Notes: generated from the sequence alone by a model not told the origin. Positions 1-9,608 are shown, numbered from the stretch's first letter. The stretch: 64,000 nt of DNA from Mycolicibacter heraklionensis (GCF_001021505.1 NZ_LDPO01000012.1:94900-158899), one strand, 5' to 3'. Numbers and translations: made by a program.

Positions 1-9
1 AGGTGCGCA

Positions 10-1233
10 GTGACCGCCTTTGTGGCACCGTCGGACCACGTGACTGACCTGAGCGTGCGCACCGTGACCGCTGACGACTGGCCATCGATCATGCTGCTGG
101 AGAACGCCGGGTTCGGCGTGGTCACGCATCCTGATGAGGTCGAGGCCATCCGAAGCTTGGTACCGGCCGACGGAGCGGTGGTGGCCTGCGACGGTGACTC
201 GGTGGTCGGTGTCGCCTTCTACCTCGACCTGCGGATGACGGTCCCGGGCGAGACGATCCTGCCGGTCGCCGGAATCAGTGGCGTGGTGGTGGCGCCGACT
301 CACCGCAGACGTGGTGTGCTCCGGTTGATGTACAACGAATTGCACCGGCGCATCGCTGATTCGGGCTATCCGATCGCGGCGTTGACCGCCAGTGAGGGCG
401 GCATCTACGGGCGATTCGGTTACGGGCCGGCGACGATCGATCACGAGCTGACCATCGACCGGCGGTTCGCCCACTTGCACCCCGACGCGCCCGATCCGGG
501 CGGGGTACGGCTGGTCAACGCGGCCCACAGCCGCGACGAGTTCGCAGCGGTCTACCAGCGGTGGCGCCAGCGCACCCCGGGTGGTTTGGAGCGCCCGCCG
601 GCGCTCTGGGATGACCTGCTCGCCGACCGGGAGGACACCCGGGACGGCGGCACCGAGTGGTTCGGGCTGCTGCATCCCGACGGCTATGTGCTCTACCGGG
701 TGCACGCCGGAGAGCCAAAGACGGTGCGGGTGGGGGAGTTCCGGGCGGTCACCCCGGGCGGCCACGCCGCGCTGTGGCGGGCGCTGCTCGGGCTGGACCT
801 GATGGGAAAGATCGTCGTCGAAACCTACCCGGACGATCCGATGCCGTACCTACTGACCGACACCCGGGTGGCCACCACCACCGGACGGCAGGACGACCTG
901 TGGCTGCGGATCATGAACATCCCAGCCGCGCTACAGGCACGCAGCTACGGCGCCGACGTGTCGGTCGTTCTGCAGGTGTGTGACGGGTTCCGTGGCGACG
1001 GGGGCAGATTCGCGCTCCAGGTCCGCGACGGCCGGGCCTGCTGCGCCCCGACCGACGCGGCGGCCGACGTCGAGCTGGACCTGGATGTACTGGGCAGCCT
1101 CTACTTGGGCGCGCACCGTGCCTCCGCGCTGGCCCGTGCCGGCCGGTTGCGATGCGGCGACGACGCCGTGGTGCGCCGATTGGACGCGGCGTTCCTCACC
1201 GACGTCCCGGCTCAGCTCGGGTTCTTCTTCTAG
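10..1233 (+). CDS. eis: Eis-family GNAT N-acetyltransferase
   Basis: The 407-residue product matches the usual length of the Eis family of acetyl-CoA-dependent amine acetyltransferases, which in M. tuberculosis modify aminoglycosides and host or bacterial proteins. The first GNAT domain carries the acetyl-CoA loop [12 protein letters not shown] at about residues 95-106, followed by a second GNAT-like domain and an SCP2-like C-terminal domain. The chain ends in three phenylalanines, so its free C-terminal carboxylate lies in the position used by the family in catalysis. Gene order (eis next to comEA/comEC/holA) also fits. The GTG chosen is only nine bases from the window edge, so the real start could lie further left. 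Identification is from family resemblance and synteny. Confidence 0.9.
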   Translation: MTAFVAPSDHVTDLSVRTVTADDWPSIMLLENAGFGVVTHPDEVEAIRSLVPADGAVVACDGDSVVGVAFYLDLRMTVPGETILPVAGISGVVVAPTHRRRGVLRLMYNELHRRIADSGYPIAALTASEGGIYGRFGYGPATIDHELTIDRRFAHLHPDAPDPGGVRLVNAAHSRDEFAAVYQRWRQRTPGGLERPPALWDDLLADREDTRDGGTEWFGLLHPDGYVLYRVHAGEPKTVRVGEFRAVTPGGHAALWRALLGLDLMGKIVVETYPDDPMPYLLTDTRVATTTGRQDDLWLRIMNIPAALQARSYGADVSVVLQVCDGFRGDGGRFALQVRDGRACCAPTDAAADVELDLDVLGSLYLGAHRASALARAGRLRCGDDAVVRRLDAAFLTDVPAQLGFFF

Positions 1234-1252
1234 CTCGGGTTTCTTCTTAGCG

Positions 1253-1310
1253 CGAGCGTGCGTGTCCCCGGTCCGACACTCCGTGTCGAGACCGGGGACA
1301 CGCACGCTCG
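1253..1310. terminator. Long perfect palindrome between convergent genes
   Basis: The arms 1253-1273 and 1290-1310 are perfectly complementary (21 bp). An inner 6-bp stem (1274-1279/1283-1288) has a three-base loop and a single bulged A at 1289. It sits in the 90-bp gap between two convergent genes (eis and an acyl-CoA dehydrogenase), so it is most simply a bidirectional terminator. There is no clear U-tract on either strand. Confidence 0.7.
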
Positions 1311-1323
1311 GGGAAAGGTAGGG

Positions 1324-2433
1324 CTACAGCTTGGCCAGGTCGTAGCCACCCAGGTTGTCGATCAGCACGTGCAGCTGATCCTGCGACGAACCCAGGGTGT
1401 GCTCGATCGCGGTGAGCCGGGCCGCATAGTGGCCGACTGGGTACTCCCAGGTCACCCCGATCCCGCCGTGCAACTGGATGGACTCCTGAGCGATGTGCCG
1501 CCCGGACCGGCCGACCTGCAGCTTGGCGCGCGCCGCGATCACCGGGTCGTAGTTGTCATCGGCGAGTGACATCGCCGCGTACATGCTCATGCTGCGGGCC
1601 AGCTCCAGCGACACGTACATGTCGGCGGCGCGCTGGGTCAGGGTCTGGAAGGTGTTGAGCGTGACCCCGAACTGCTTGCGCGTCTTGAGGTAGTCGGTGG
1701 TCAGCCGCAAGGCCTCTTCCATCGCGCCGACCGCTTCGGCGCACAGTGCCGAGGAGATGCGGATGACCGCGCGCTCGATGGCGGCCGTGGCATCGGTCGC
1801 CTCGCCGAGCGCGGTGGCCGGTGTGTCGGCGAAGTCGACCTGGGCGCCACGCTGGCCGTCGAAAGTCCGATAGGACTGACGGGTCAGGCCGTCGGCGCTT
1901 CCGTCGACCAAAAACAGCCCGGTCCCGCCGGCCGGCAAAGCGGCGCTGACCACCAGTGTGTCGGCGCGATCCCCGGTCAGCACCGGGTTCTTGCGTCCGC
2001 TCAGCCGCCACGAATCACCCTGCTGCACAGCCGTGGTGGCCACCTTGCCTGCCGTGCCGCGCATGCCCGGCTCGGTGTGTGCGAACGCCAGGATCTGCTC
2101 GCCCCCGGCGACGGCGTCGAGCAACTCACGCTGCTGCGCATCGCCGCGCTCGGCGATCAGCGCTCCCGGCCCGAGCGCTCCGTGCACGACGGGCTCCGGC
2201 GCTACCCGCCGGCCGATCTCGGTGAGCACCACCATGATCTCCAGCGGACCGGATTCCTGCGGGTCGAAACCGAGACCGAGAATCCCGATGTCCGCCAGCT
2301 GTTTCCACACCTCGGGGTTGAATCCGGGGTCGGTCTCGATGACCTTGTTGCGGGTCTCGGTGTCGTAGCCCGACAACATCGAACGGGTGGTGTCGCGCAG
2401 CAGAACCTGCTCGTCGCTGAGTTGAAAGTCCAT
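1324..2433 (-). CDS. Acyl-CoA dehydrogenase (FadE), downstream subunit of a pair
   Basis: This 369-residue flavoprotein of the acyl-CoA dehydrogenase superfamily would oxidise an acyl-CoA thioester at C2-C3, passing electrons through FAD to ETF. It has the N-terminal helical part, the central beta domain and a C-terminal helical domain with QLHGGIGVTWEYP near residue 320. A glutamate follows in AIEHTLGSSQ, near where the catalytic base of this family lies. I chose ATG 2433 because AGGAGGT lies nine bases before it, whereas the ATG at 2442 abuts that Shine-Dalgarno directly. It follows the other dehydrogenase by 14 bp, so the two probably form one operon and one hetero-oligomer. The substrate is unknown. 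Confidence 0.85.
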   Translation of the reverse strand: MDFQLSDEQVLLRDTTRSMLSGYDTETRNKVIETDPGFNPEVWKQLADIGILGLGFDPQESGPLEIMVVLTEIGRRVAPEPVVHGALGPGALIAERGDAQQRELLDAVAGGEQILAFAHTEPGMRGTAGKVATTAVQQGDSWRLSGRKNPVLTGDRADTLVVSAALPAGGTGLFLVDGSADGLTRQSYRTFDGQRGAQVDFADTPATALGEATDATAAIERAVIRISSALCAEAVGAMEEALRLTTDYLKTRKQFGVTLNTFQTLTQRAADMYVSLELARSMSMYAAMSLADDNYDPVIAARAKLQVGRSGRHIAQESIQLHGGIGVTWEYPVGHYAARLTAIEHTLGSSQDQLHVLIDNLGGYDLAKL

Positions 2434-2447
2434 GGCCGTCATACCTC

Positions 2448-3608
2448 CTAAAGGCCGAGAATGGTCGACGCGATGATGGTGCGCTGTACCTCGTTGCTGC
2501 CGCCGTAGATCGACGTCTTGCGGTAGTTCAGGTACGTCGGTGCCGCGTCCTGCGCCCAGGTGGGCGTGGCGATGCCGTCGCCCGCCTCGAAGGGCAGGGC
2601 ATCGGGACCGGCCAGCTCCACGAACAGCTCGGTGGCGGTCTGCTGCAGCTGGCTGCCGCGCAGCTTGAGCACCGACGACGCCGGGTTCGGCTTGCCGTCG
2701 GCGGAGTCGCTCGACACGCGCATCTGGGTGAGCTCCAATGCCAGCAGATCGTTTTCGAGTTCGGCGACCCGTGCGGCGAACAATGGATCGTCGAGGGCCC
2801 CCAGCGCCTTGGCGCGCTGCTTGAGTTCGGCGACGCGCACCTTGGTGCGGGTCACCCCGGCGATGCCGGTCCGCTCATTGCCCAGCAGGAACTTCGCGTA
2901 GGTCCAGCCGTGGTTTTCCTCGCCGACCAGTTGATCAGCGGGCACCCGCACATCGGAGAAGAACACCTCGTTGACCTCATAGCCGCCGTCGATCAGCTTG
3001 ATCGGCCGCATGGTCACCCCGGGAGTCGACACCTCGAACAGCAGGAAGGAGATCCCGGCCTGCTTCTTGGGGGCCTGCGGGTCGGTGCGCACCAGGCAGA
3101 AGATCCAGTCCGCGTACTGGCCGAGTGTGGTCCAGGTCTTCTGCCCGTTGACGATGTAGCTGTCGCCGTCGCGCACCGCGGTGGTGCGCAGGCTGGCCAG
3201 GTCGGAGCCGGCCTCCGGCTCGGAAAAGCCTTGGCACCACCAGATATCCAGGTTGGCGGTGGCGGGCAGGAAGCGCTCCTTGATCGCCTGGGAGCCGAAT
3301 TCCGCGATCACCGGACCGACCATCTTGGCGTTGAAGGTCAGCGGTTCGGGTACCGAGGCCAGCTGCATCTCGTCGTGCCAGATCTGGTGCTGGGTCGCCG
3401 TCCAGTCCTTGCCGCCCCACTCGACCGGCCAGTTGGGAACCGCGAGGCCGTTGGCGTTGAGGATCCGCTGGGTGGTGACGATGTCGTCAGGGAAGATCGA
3501 ATGGCCCAACCGGCTGCGTTCGCGAATGTCAGCGGGGATCTCGGTGGTGAAGAAGGTGCGCATTTCGTCGCGGAATGCTGCCTCCTCCGTGGTCAGTGCC
3601 AGTCTCAC
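2448..3608 (-). CDS. Acyl-CoA dehydrogenase (FadE), upstream subunit of a pair
   Basis: This 386-residue acyl-CoA dehydrogenase has the FAD/substrate-binding stretch WWCQGFSEPEAGSDLASL near residues 122-140 and GQKTWTTLGQYADW near residues 160-173. At the C-terminus the family's catalytic-base motif reads YGGSNEVQR instead of YEGTSQIQR, so the usual glutamate is replaced by glycine. In mycobacteria adjacent FadE pairs are known to assemble as alpha2beta2 heterotetramers in which one chain supplies the catalytic residue. By inference this chain would pair with the downstream dehydrogenase. The GTG start is the first usable codon. The substrate, possibly a steroid or branched acyl-CoA, cannot be told from the sequence. 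Confidence 0.85.
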   Translation of the reverse strand: MRLALTTEEAAFRDEMRTFFTTEIPADIRERSRLGHSIFPDDIVTTQRILNANGLAVPNWPVEWGGKDWTATQHQIWHDEMQLASVPEPLTFNAKMVGPVIAEFGSQAIKERFLPATANLDIWWCQGFSEPEAGSDLASLRTTAVRDGDSYIVNGQKTWTTLGQYADWIFCLVRTDPQAPKKQAGISFLLFEVSTPGVTMRPIKLIDGGYEVNEVFFSDVRVPADQLVGEENHGWTYAKFLLGNERTGIAGVTRTKVRVAELKQRAKALGALDDPLFAARVAELENDLLALELTQMRVSSDSADGKPNPASSVLKLRGSQLQQTATELFVELAGPDALPFEAGDGIATPTWAQDAAPTYLNYRKTSIYGGSNEVQRTIIASTILGL

Positions 3609-3717
3609 GTCGACCTCCCGGTTGGTTGGGTGAACTCACGGTTGGTATGCACCCTAATCGGCGGACCCGCGGTACTGCGGGGGAGGGCTTACCGTGCGCT
3701 TTTGTAGGCTGGACCTC

Positions 3718-4254
3718 ATGAGACGGTGGGTCGTCGCGCTCTGTGTCCTGGTCTTGTCTCTCGTGTCGTGCTCGGGGGAGCCGGCGCAGAAGGCCACCAC
3801 GGACTCGTCGCCGGGGGCTACGCAGAGTGCGGCCCCGAGGCCGCCCGCGCACATCGGCCAGACGCTGGACCTGATGCGGATCGGCGGGCAGAAGATCGCT
3901 GTGACGTTGACGGAGGTCATCGCGCCGGCGACCGTCCCGAACGGCTGGGGCGCGGCCGGCAAGACCTACCTCGCCACCAAGCTGCGGATCGAGAACGCCG
4001 GAACCACGACCATCGTCGGCAACAGCAACAGTGATGTCACCGTGGTGGGTTCCGACGAGCAGAACTACCAGGCCGACTTCGCCACCGTGACCGAGTGCAA
4101 GGACTTCGCCTACGGCTGGTTCCTGATCCCCGCCGGCGCATCGAACACCGGTTGCGTGGTCTTCGCGCTGCCCACCGGGGTCACTGCGGCGAAGGTGCGG
4201 TACACGCCGTCGTCGGGCATCTCGCACGACGTCGGGGAGTGGCTGAACCCCTAG
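3718..4254 (+). CDS. DUF4352-like secreted lipoprotein
   Basis: The 178-residue product begins MRRWVVALCVLVLSLVSC, a short n-region, a hydrophobic core and a lipobox (LVSC) whose cysteine would be lipidated. A Ser/Pro/Ala-rich linker follows, then a beta-rich domain of about 120 residues containing two cysteines (TECKDF and NTGC). The domain pattern (IENAGTTTIVGNSN, then VVFALP) resembles the DUF4352 immunoglobulin-like fold, which often binds extracytoplasmic partners. ATG 3718 is chosen over the in-frame GTG at 3694 because it gives a normal signal peptide. It stands alone between divergent acyl-CoA dehydrogenases and comEA. Its function is unknown. Confidence 0.7.
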   Translation: MRRWVVALCVLVLSLVSCSGEPAQKATTDSSPGATQSAAPRPPAHIGQTLDLMRIGGQKIAVTLTEVIAPATVPNGWGAAGKTYLATKLRIENAGTTTIVGNSNSDVTVVGSDEQNYQADFATVTECKDFAYGWFLIPAGASNTGCVVFALPTGVTAAKVRYTPSSGISHDVGEWLNP

Positions 4255-4353
4255 CGAGAAGGGTTGTGCACAGCCCGGGATCGATCCACAGATCCGGCCC
4301 GAACCGTGCGGTGAGCGAGCCGGGTCGACGGTGCCGGCACCTACCGTCGGCGC

Positions 4354-5205
4354 ATGGCATCAGAACTACCCGGCGAGCGGCTGCAGCGTCGACTCGGCCT
4401 GCTGCCGGAATCCGAGAGTGGCGACCACACCTCCGAAGCCGGCGACGAGGCTGACCCGAATTCGTTGCTGCCGCGGTGGCTGCCCGACGCCGCAGCAGAA
4501 ACGGGCTGGCTTGCCCGAGTGCGGGCCGACCCGGGCCGAGCCGGTGCGATCGCCCTCGCGGTGATCGCCGCAGTCGCCGTGCTCATCACGGTGTTCACCG
4601 TGCTGCGGGACCAGCCCGCGCCGGTGATCAGCGCCAAACTGCCACCGGTGGAGATGGTTTCGACCGCCAGCCCGCGCACCGAGGATCTGGCCGCCAGCTC
4701 CGCGGCGCCGCCCGTTGAGCAGGTGGTGGTCAGCGTGGTCGGGCTGGTGCACAAGCCGGGTCTGACGACATTGGCGCCCGGCTCCCGGATCGCCGACGCG
4801 TTGACCGCGGCCGGCGGCGCCCTCGACGGCGCGGATACGGTGGGGCTGAACCTGGCCCGGCCCCTGGTCGACGGCGAACAGATCGTGGTCGGTCTGGCAC
4901 CGCCGCCCGGCCTGCCGGTACTGGGCAGTTCGGTCGGCGCGGTCACGCCGGCCGCGGATGCGCCACGTACCAGCACCGCACCGACACCTGCCGGGCCCGG
5001 CCCCAAACCGGGCGAGCCGGTCAACCTCAACACCGCGACGGTCGAGCAGCTCGACGCCCTGCCCGGGGTGGGTCCGGTGACCGCGGCCGCCATCGTGGCC
5101 TGGCGCGACACGCACGGGAAGTTCACCCGCGTCGATCAGCTCGGCGACGTCGACGGAATCGGCCCGGCGCGCCTGGACAAGCTGCGTGCCCTGGTTCGTG
5201 TCTGA
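4354..5205 (+). CDS. comEA: ComEA-type DNA-binding competence protein
   Basis: The 283-residue protein has a cytoplasmic N-terminus, one membrane span at about residues 63-85 (AIALAVIAAVAVLITVFTVL), a SLBB-like soluble domain and a C-terminal helix-hairpin-helix pair (VNLNTATVEQLDALPGVGPVTAAAI, then GDVDGIGPARLDKLRAL), the hallmark of ComEA. It would bind double-stranded DNA outside the membrane and hand it to ComEC. The stop codon is 3 bp from the comEC start, so the two are co-transcribed. It matches Rv2415c in position and architecture. Natural transformation is not generally shown in mycobacteria, so the actual role is open. Confidence 0.9.
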   Translation: MASELPGERLQRRLGLLPESESGDHTSEAGDEADPNSLLPRWLPDAAAETGWLARVRADPGRAGAIALAVIAAVAVLITVFTVLRDQPAPVISAKLPPVEMVSTASPRTEDLAASSAAPPVEQVVVSVVGLVHKPGLTTLAPGSRIADALTAAGGALDGADTVGLNLARPLVDGEQIVVGLAPPPGLPVLGSSVGAVTPAADAPRTSTAPTPAGPGPKPGEPVNLNTATVEQLDALPGVGPVTAAAIVAWRDTHGKFTRVDQLGDVDGIGPARLDKLRALVRV

Positions 5206-5208
5206 CCC

Positions 5209-6771
5209 GTGACGCCGCCGGCGGCCGCACCGGCGCCGGCGGCCCGGCTCGACGTTCGGCTGGTGCCGGCGGCGGTGGTCGGCTGGCTGGTCACGGCGGC
5301 CGGCATCCAGTGGCAGATCGGCGGCGTCCTAGCCGCGCTGTGTGCTCTGCTGGGTGTGACAGCCGGCGTGCTGTACTGCTACGCCGGACGGCTCCGGCGC
5401 CCCGGTTGGCGGCTGGTGAGTGCGGCGGTTGCCGCGGCGTCGATGACGGGGGTGGGCTTCGGGTGGGCGGTTGCGTTGCGTACCGCCGCCGTCGAGCACC
5501 ATCCGATCAGCGCGGTGGTCGGCACGACGGCGGCGGTGACGGTCACCCCGAGTGAGAGCCCGCTGCCGGCCGGCGCGCGCCGGGTGATGTTTCGGGCCAC
5601 CTTGCAGCGCCTCGATGACGCGGTCGCGTCGGGCCGGGTGGTGGTATTCGCCTCCGGCGTCGAATTCGGCGAGGTGATGGTCGGCCAGTCGATGGCGTTT
5701 CGCGCCAAGGTCGCCCGCCCGGACCGGCGGGATCTGTCGGTGGCGGTGCTCACGGCCACCGGCACTCCGGTGCGCGGCCGGCCGGGACCGGTCGCGCGGG
5801 CAGCACATCGGGTTCGGGCCCGGTTCGCGATCGTCGCCGCGCGGGCGCTGCCCGACGAGCAGGCCCGGATGCTGCCCGCGTTGGTGCTCGGCGACACCTC
5901 GGCGATCACCGCCGCCACCGGGCGAGACTTTCGGGCCGCGGGGCTGACCCACCTGATGGCGGTCTCCGGCGCCAACGTGACGATCATCTGCGGTGCGGTG
6001 CTGTTCTCGGCGCGACTGGTCGGGCCGCGCGCCGCCGCGGTACTGGCCGGGATTGCACTGGTCGCATTCGTGATCGTCGTGCAGCCCGCGGCCAGTGTGT
6101 TGCGGGCGGCGGTGATGGGAGCTATCGCGCTGTTGGGCGTGCTCTCAGCGCGCAGCCGCCAGGCGGTGCCGAGCCTGGCCGCCAGTGTGCTGGTGCTGCT
6201 GGCGTTGGCCCCGCACCTGGCGGTCGACGTCGGGTTCGCGCTGTCGGTGGTGGCCACCGCGGCGTTGGTGCTCATCGCACCGGTCTGGACGTCCCGGCTG
6301 GTGGCCCATGGGTGGCCTCGGCCGCTGGCCGCCGCGGTCTGTGTGGCGTGGGCCGCCAACCTGGTCACCGCGCCGTTGATCGCAGGCATCTCTGGGCGGC
6401 TCAGCCTGGTCAGCACTGTGGCCAACCTGGCGGTGGCGGCGCTGGTCGCGCCGATCACCGTGCTGGGCAGCGCGGCGGCGGTCTTGTGCGGGTGGTGGCC
6501 GGCGGGCGCCTCGCTGTTGATCCGTTTCACCGGACCGGAGTTGTGGTGGGTCTGCCGCGTCGCGCGCTGGTCCGGCGGGGTTCCCGCCGCCACCGTGCCG
6601 GTGCCGCAGGGCGTGGTGGGGGTCGTCGGGGTCGGTGCCGCCGCCGTCCTGGTGGTGGTGTGTTGGCGATGGCGGTGGTGCCGGCGGGTGCTGGCCGCGT
6701 TGGCACTGTGCCTGCTGGCGTGGTCGGCCACGCAGGTGTTGACCGCCTGGGCGGGTGTCGGCACAGCGTGA
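5209..6771 (+). CDS. comEC: ComEC/Rec2 DNA-internalisation channel protein
   Basis: The 520-residue polytopic membrane protein has hydrophobic segments at its N-terminus, an OB-like soluble region, and the ComEC competence domain. That domain contains the signature AAGLTHLMAVSGANVTII near residues 244-261 and many further spans. The C-terminal metallo-beta-lactamase domain found in longer ComEC proteins is absent, as is usual in mycobacteria (Rv2414c type). It starts at a GTG 3 bp after comEA and is followed 12 bp later by holA, so comEA-comEC-holA form one unit. Confidence 0.88.
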   Translation: MTPPAAAPAPAARLDVRLVPAAVVGWLVTAAGIQWQIGGVLAALCALLGVTAGVLYCYAGRLRRPGWRLVSAAVAAASMTGVGFGWAVALRTAAVEHHPISAVVGTTAAVTVTPSESPLPAGARRVMFRATLQRLDDAVASGRVVVFASGVEFGEVMVGQSMAFRAKVARPDRRDLSVAVLTATGTPVRGRPGPVARAAHRVRARFAIVAARALPDEQARMLPALVLGDTSAITAATGRDFRAAGLTHLMAVSGANVTIICGAVLFSARLVGPRAAAVLAGIALVAFVIVVQPAASVLRAAVMGAIALLGVLSARSRQAVPSLAASVLVLLALAPHLAVDVGFALSVVATAALVLIAPVWTSRLVAHGWPRPLAAAVCVAWAANLVTAPLIAGISGRLSLVSTVANLAVAALVAPITVLGSAAAVLCGWWPAGASLLIRFTGPELWWVCRVARWSGGVPAATVPVPQGVVGVVGVGAAAVLVVVCWRWRWCRRVLAALALCLLAWSATQVLTAWAGVGTA

Positions 6772-6783
6772 CACGATTGGCGG

Positions 6784-7746
6784 GTGAGCCAATCGGTTTC
6801 GCCGCTGCATCTGATCCTCGGGGATGAGGAACTGCTGGTCGAACGGGCCGTTGGCCAGGTACTGGCCGCAGTTCGGAAGCAGGCCGGCAGCACCGACATA
6901 CCGGTGGACCGGTTGCGGGCCGGTGAGGTCGAGGCGGGCGAGCTCGCCGAGCTGCTGAGCCCGTCGCTGTTCGCCGACGAACGGGTGGTGGTGCTCGAGG
7001 CCGCCGCCGAAGCCGGGAAGGAGGCCGTAGCGCTGATCGCCGCCACGGCCGAGGACGTCCCGCTGGGCACCGTGCTGGTGGTGGTGCATTCGGGTGCGGG
7101 GCGGGCCAAGGCACTGGCCGGGCAGTTGCGGGAACTCGGTGCCGAGGTGCACACCTGTGCCCGTATCACCAAGGCCTCCGAACGTGCCGACTTCGTCCGG
7201 GCCGAGTTCCGCGGGCTCAAGGTTCGAGTCGATGACGCCTGCGTGACGGCGCTGCTCGATGCGGTGGGCTCTGACATTCGCGAACTGGCCTCGGCCTGCT
7301 CGCAGCTGGTCGCCGATACCGGTGGGCACGTCGACGCCATCGCGGTGCGGCGCTATCACAGCGGCAAAGCCGAGGTGAAGGGGTTCGACGTCGCCGATCG
7401 GGCGGTCGTCGGCGACGTCGCCGGTGCCACCGAGGCACTGCGCTGGGCGATGATTCGCGGCGAACCGCACGTGGTGCTGGCCGACGCCTTGGCCGAGGCG
7501 GTTCACACCATCGCCCGGGTGAGGTCCAAGTCGGGTGATCCGTACCGGCTGGCCGGTGAATTGGGCATGCCGCCCTGGCGGGTGCAGAAGGCGCAGAAGC
7601 AGTCGCGGTTTTGGTCGCCGGGGACCATGGCGGCCGCGGTGCGGCTGGTGGCCGCCCTCAACGCTGACGTCAAAGGCGCCGCCGCCGACGCCGACTACGC
7701 ACTGGAGGCCGCGGTCCGCGGGGTCGCCGAGTTGGCCGACCGCTGA
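6784..7746 (+). CDS. holA: DNA polymerase III delta subunit
   Basis: The 320-residue protein corresponds to HolA, the clamp-loader subunit that opens the beta sliding clamp. Family features visible are [16 protein letters not shown] at the N-terminus, which is a degenerate P-loop-like region without ATPase motif, and a helical C-terminal collar domain with [16 protein letters not shown] near residues 260-275. The GTG start gives the normal N-terminus of the family. It is the last gene of the comEA-comEC-holA run and faces rpsT across a hairpin terminator, the same arrangement as Rv2413c/Rv2412. Confidence 0.9.
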   Translation: MSQSVSPLHLILGDEELLVERAVGQVLAAVRKQAGSTDIPVDRLRAGEVEAGELAELLSPSLFADERVVVLEAAAEAGKEAVALIAATAEDVPLGTVLVVVHSGAGRAKALAGQLRELGAEVHTCARITKASERADFVRAEFRGLKVRVDDACVTALLDAVGSDIRELASACSQLVADTGGHVDAIAVRRYHSGKAEVKGFDVADRAVVGDVAGATEALRWAMIRGEPHVVLADALAEAVHTIARVRSKSGDPYRLAGELGMPPWRVQKAQKQSRFWSPGTMAAAVRLVAALNADVKGAAADADYALEAAVRGVAELADR

Positions 7747-7760
7747 TCCGGGCAACACGA

Positions 7761-7792
7761 AGGCCCCTGTTCGCCAGTGGAATCAGGGGCCT
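7761..7792. terminator. Bidirectional terminator between holA and rpsT
   Basis: AGGCCCCTG (7761-7769) is complementary to CAGGGGCCT (7784-7792), forming a 9-bp GC-rich stem with a 14-base loop in the short gap between two convergent genes. Confidence 0.75.
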
Positions 7793-7815
7793 GCGGTTGC
7801 GGGCAATCCGCTAGG

Positions 7816-8076
7816 TCAGAGCTGGTTGAGCGCCTTCGCCAGCGCCGACTTCTTGTTGGCGGCCTGGTTCTTGTGGATGACGCCCTTGCTGGCGGCCTGG
7901 TCCAGCTTGCGGCTGGTCGAAGCCAGCAGCACGCCGGCCTTGTCCTTGTCGCCGGCTGCGGCGGCCTCACGGAAGGCACGGATCGCGGTGCGCACCGCCG
8001 ACTTCACCGACTGGTTGCGCAGCCGGGCCTGCTCGTTGGTCCGGTTGCGCTTCACCTGCGACTTGATGTTGGCCAC
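7816..8076 (-). CDS. rpsT: 30S ribosomal protein S20
   Basis: The 86-residue basic protein starts [21 protein letters not shown], the typical S20 N-terminus, and contains the lysine/alanine-rich helices that bind 16S rRNA early in 30S assembly. I placed the start at the GTG at 8074-8076 because it gives the family length and has GAAGGA just upstream. A longer frame beginning at 8094 would add six untypical residues. The gene is monocistronic and convergent with holA. Confidence 0.95.
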   Translation of the reverse strand: MANIKSQVKRNRTNEQARLRNQSVKSAVRTAIRAFREAAAAGDKDKAGVLLASTSRKLDQAASKGVIHKNQAANKKSALAKALNQL

Positions 8077-8176
8077 GGAGTAATTCCTTCGCAAAAACTT
8101 GAGTTGGGTTCGCCTCCCGACACGGGAGCAACAGCTGTTCAGGGTACCAGCTGGCCCGGCAACTCCCCAACTCGAC

Positions 8177-9034
8177 TCAGCTGCGGGCGGTCACCTCGAC
8201 TCGGTGCAGGTCGTCGCCGAGTTCGATCGGACCGTCGAACTCCGCGGCCGCCAGCGCCCGCCACTGCTCCTCCTGCCCGGGTGCGATGGCAGGTACATAG
8301 TGCGTCAGCACCAGAATGCCCACCCCGGCCCGTTGGGCGGTCGCGGCCGCCTGGGCCACCGAAGAGTGATAGTCGCAGATATCGCGGATCCGCTGCTGGG
8401 GCAGCAACTCGATGAGGTCGCTGCGGATGACGGTGTGCACCAGCGCACCGGCCCCGCTCGCCAGCTCGTCGAGGCTCTCGCAGGGCACGGTGTCGCCGGC
8501 CGCCACCACCGAGGCGGTCCCGTTTTCGTCGGAGTGCTCGATCCGGAAGCCGATCGTCGGCGTCACCGGCCGGTGGTCGGTGGGCGCAACGGTGATCCGC
8601 ACGCCGTCGCGATCCCAGACCTGGCCCGCGGTGTGTTCCTGCACGTCCACCGGGGGCGGGGCGGTCAGATCGTCGTGATGGGCGATGCGGTAGCCGATGT
8701 CGTGGCCGAACGCTCGCAAGGTCGCCTCCACCACCTCCGCGGTGCCCGGCGGCCCGATGATCGGCAGCGGCGGGGCATCCGGGGTGAAGGTGGTAACCCA
8801 CCGGGTGATCAGCAGATCGCCCAGGTCGGCGATGTGGTCGCTGTGCAGGTGGGTGAGCAGCAGCGCCGACAGGGTGCTGGCCGAGCTGCCCGCCGCTGCC
8901 AAACGCTGCAGCACCCCTCGTCCGCAGTCGACCAGCAGTTGCTGGCCGCCGGCCCGGATCAGCGTCGACGGGCCGGCGCGGTTCGGGTCGGGGATCGGGC
9001 TTCCGGTGCCCAGCAGCGTGATCTCGATCGTCAT
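8177..9034 (-). CDS. RNase Z-like metallo-beta-lactamase fold hydrolase
   Basis: The 285-residue protein begins with the beta-lactamase-fold strand [17 protein letters not shown] and carries the zinc-binding motif HLHSDH at about residues 63-68, then GDTVPCE and LTHYVP, which fit the later metal ligands of the ELAC/RNase Z class. RNase Z removes the 3' trailer from tRNA precursors. It corresponds to Rv2407 by position. Related arylsulfatase-like and phosphodiesterase enzymes share this fold, so the substrate is inferred. It is divergent from the CBS-domain gene at 9161. Confidence 0.75.
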   Translation of the reverse strand: MTIEITLLGTGSPIPDPNRAGPSTLIRAGGQQLLVDCGRGVLQRLAAAGSSASTLSALLLTHLHSDHIADLGDLLITRWVTTFTPDAPPLPIIGPPGTAEVVEATLRAFGHDIGYRIAHHDDLTAPPPVDVQEHTAGQVWDRDGVRITVAPTDHRPVTPTIGFRIEHSDENGTASVVAAGDTVPCESLDELASGAGALVHTVIRSDLIELLPQQRIRDICDYHSSVAQAAATAQRAGVGILVLTHYVPAIAPGQEEQWRALAAAEFDGPIELGDDLHRVEVTARS

Positions 9035-9160
9035 GACGTCACATATGCCACAGATGGCGCTCGTGCGCTACGCGATCGGCTCAGTTTCGTTATCGCCACC
9101 CCCGGCCGGGCCAAATGGCCTAGCCTGGTGTGAAGCAGATCACTGCGGCGGGAGGCGTCA

Positions 9161-9589
9161 ATGCGGATCGCGGATGTATTGCGGAACAAGGGTGCGGCGG
9201 TGGTGACCATCCATCCGGATGCCACCGTCATGGAGTTGCTAGCGGGCCTGGCTGAGCACAACATCGGCGCCATGGTCGTGATCGGGCGCGATGGCCTGGA
9301 GGGGGTGGCCTCCGAGCGCGACGTGGTACGCCAGTTACACGTCCACGGCGCCAGCCTGCTGGTCCGGCCGGTATCGGCCATCATGACCCGCGTGGTGGCG
9401 ACCTGCACCAAGAGCGACTCCGCCGACGACGTCAGCATGTTGATGACCGAGCACCGCGCACGTCACATCCCGGTACTCGAAAACGGCCGATTGGCCGGGA
9501 TCGTCAGCATCGGCGACGTCGTCAAGTCCCGCATGGAGGAGCTGCAGGCCGAACACGAGCAGTTGCGTGACTACATCGCCCAGGGCTAG
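9161..9589 (+). CDS. Tandem CBS-domain protein
   Basis: The 142-residue protein consists almost entirely of two CBS domains. The first runs from about residue 1 to 65 (ADVLRNKGAAVVTIHPDATVMELL, then GLEGVASERDVV) and the second from about 70 to 130 (SAIMTRVVATCTKSDSADDV, then GRLAGIVSIGDVV). CBS pairs bind adenosine nucleotides and act as energy or ionic sensors. With no catalytic partner attached it would act by itself or on an unknown partner. It corresponds to Rv2406c. No operon partner lies close by. Confidence 0.85.
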   Translation: MRIADVLRNKGAAVVTIHPDATVMELLAGLAEHNIGAMVVIGRDGLEGVASERDVVRQLHVHGASLLVRPVSAIMTRVVATCTKSDSADDVSMLMTEHRARHIPVLENGRLAGIVSIGDVVKSRMEELQAEHEQLRDYIAQG

Positions 9590-9608
9590 CTAGATCGGAG
9601 GGGCTGCG

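Noticed and set aside
5379..7340. Long open frame on the minus strand over comEC/holA
   Set aside because: It lies antisense to two well-supported genes, shows the Ser/Thr/Ala-rich repeat-like composition of high-GC shadow frames, and has no recognisable domain.
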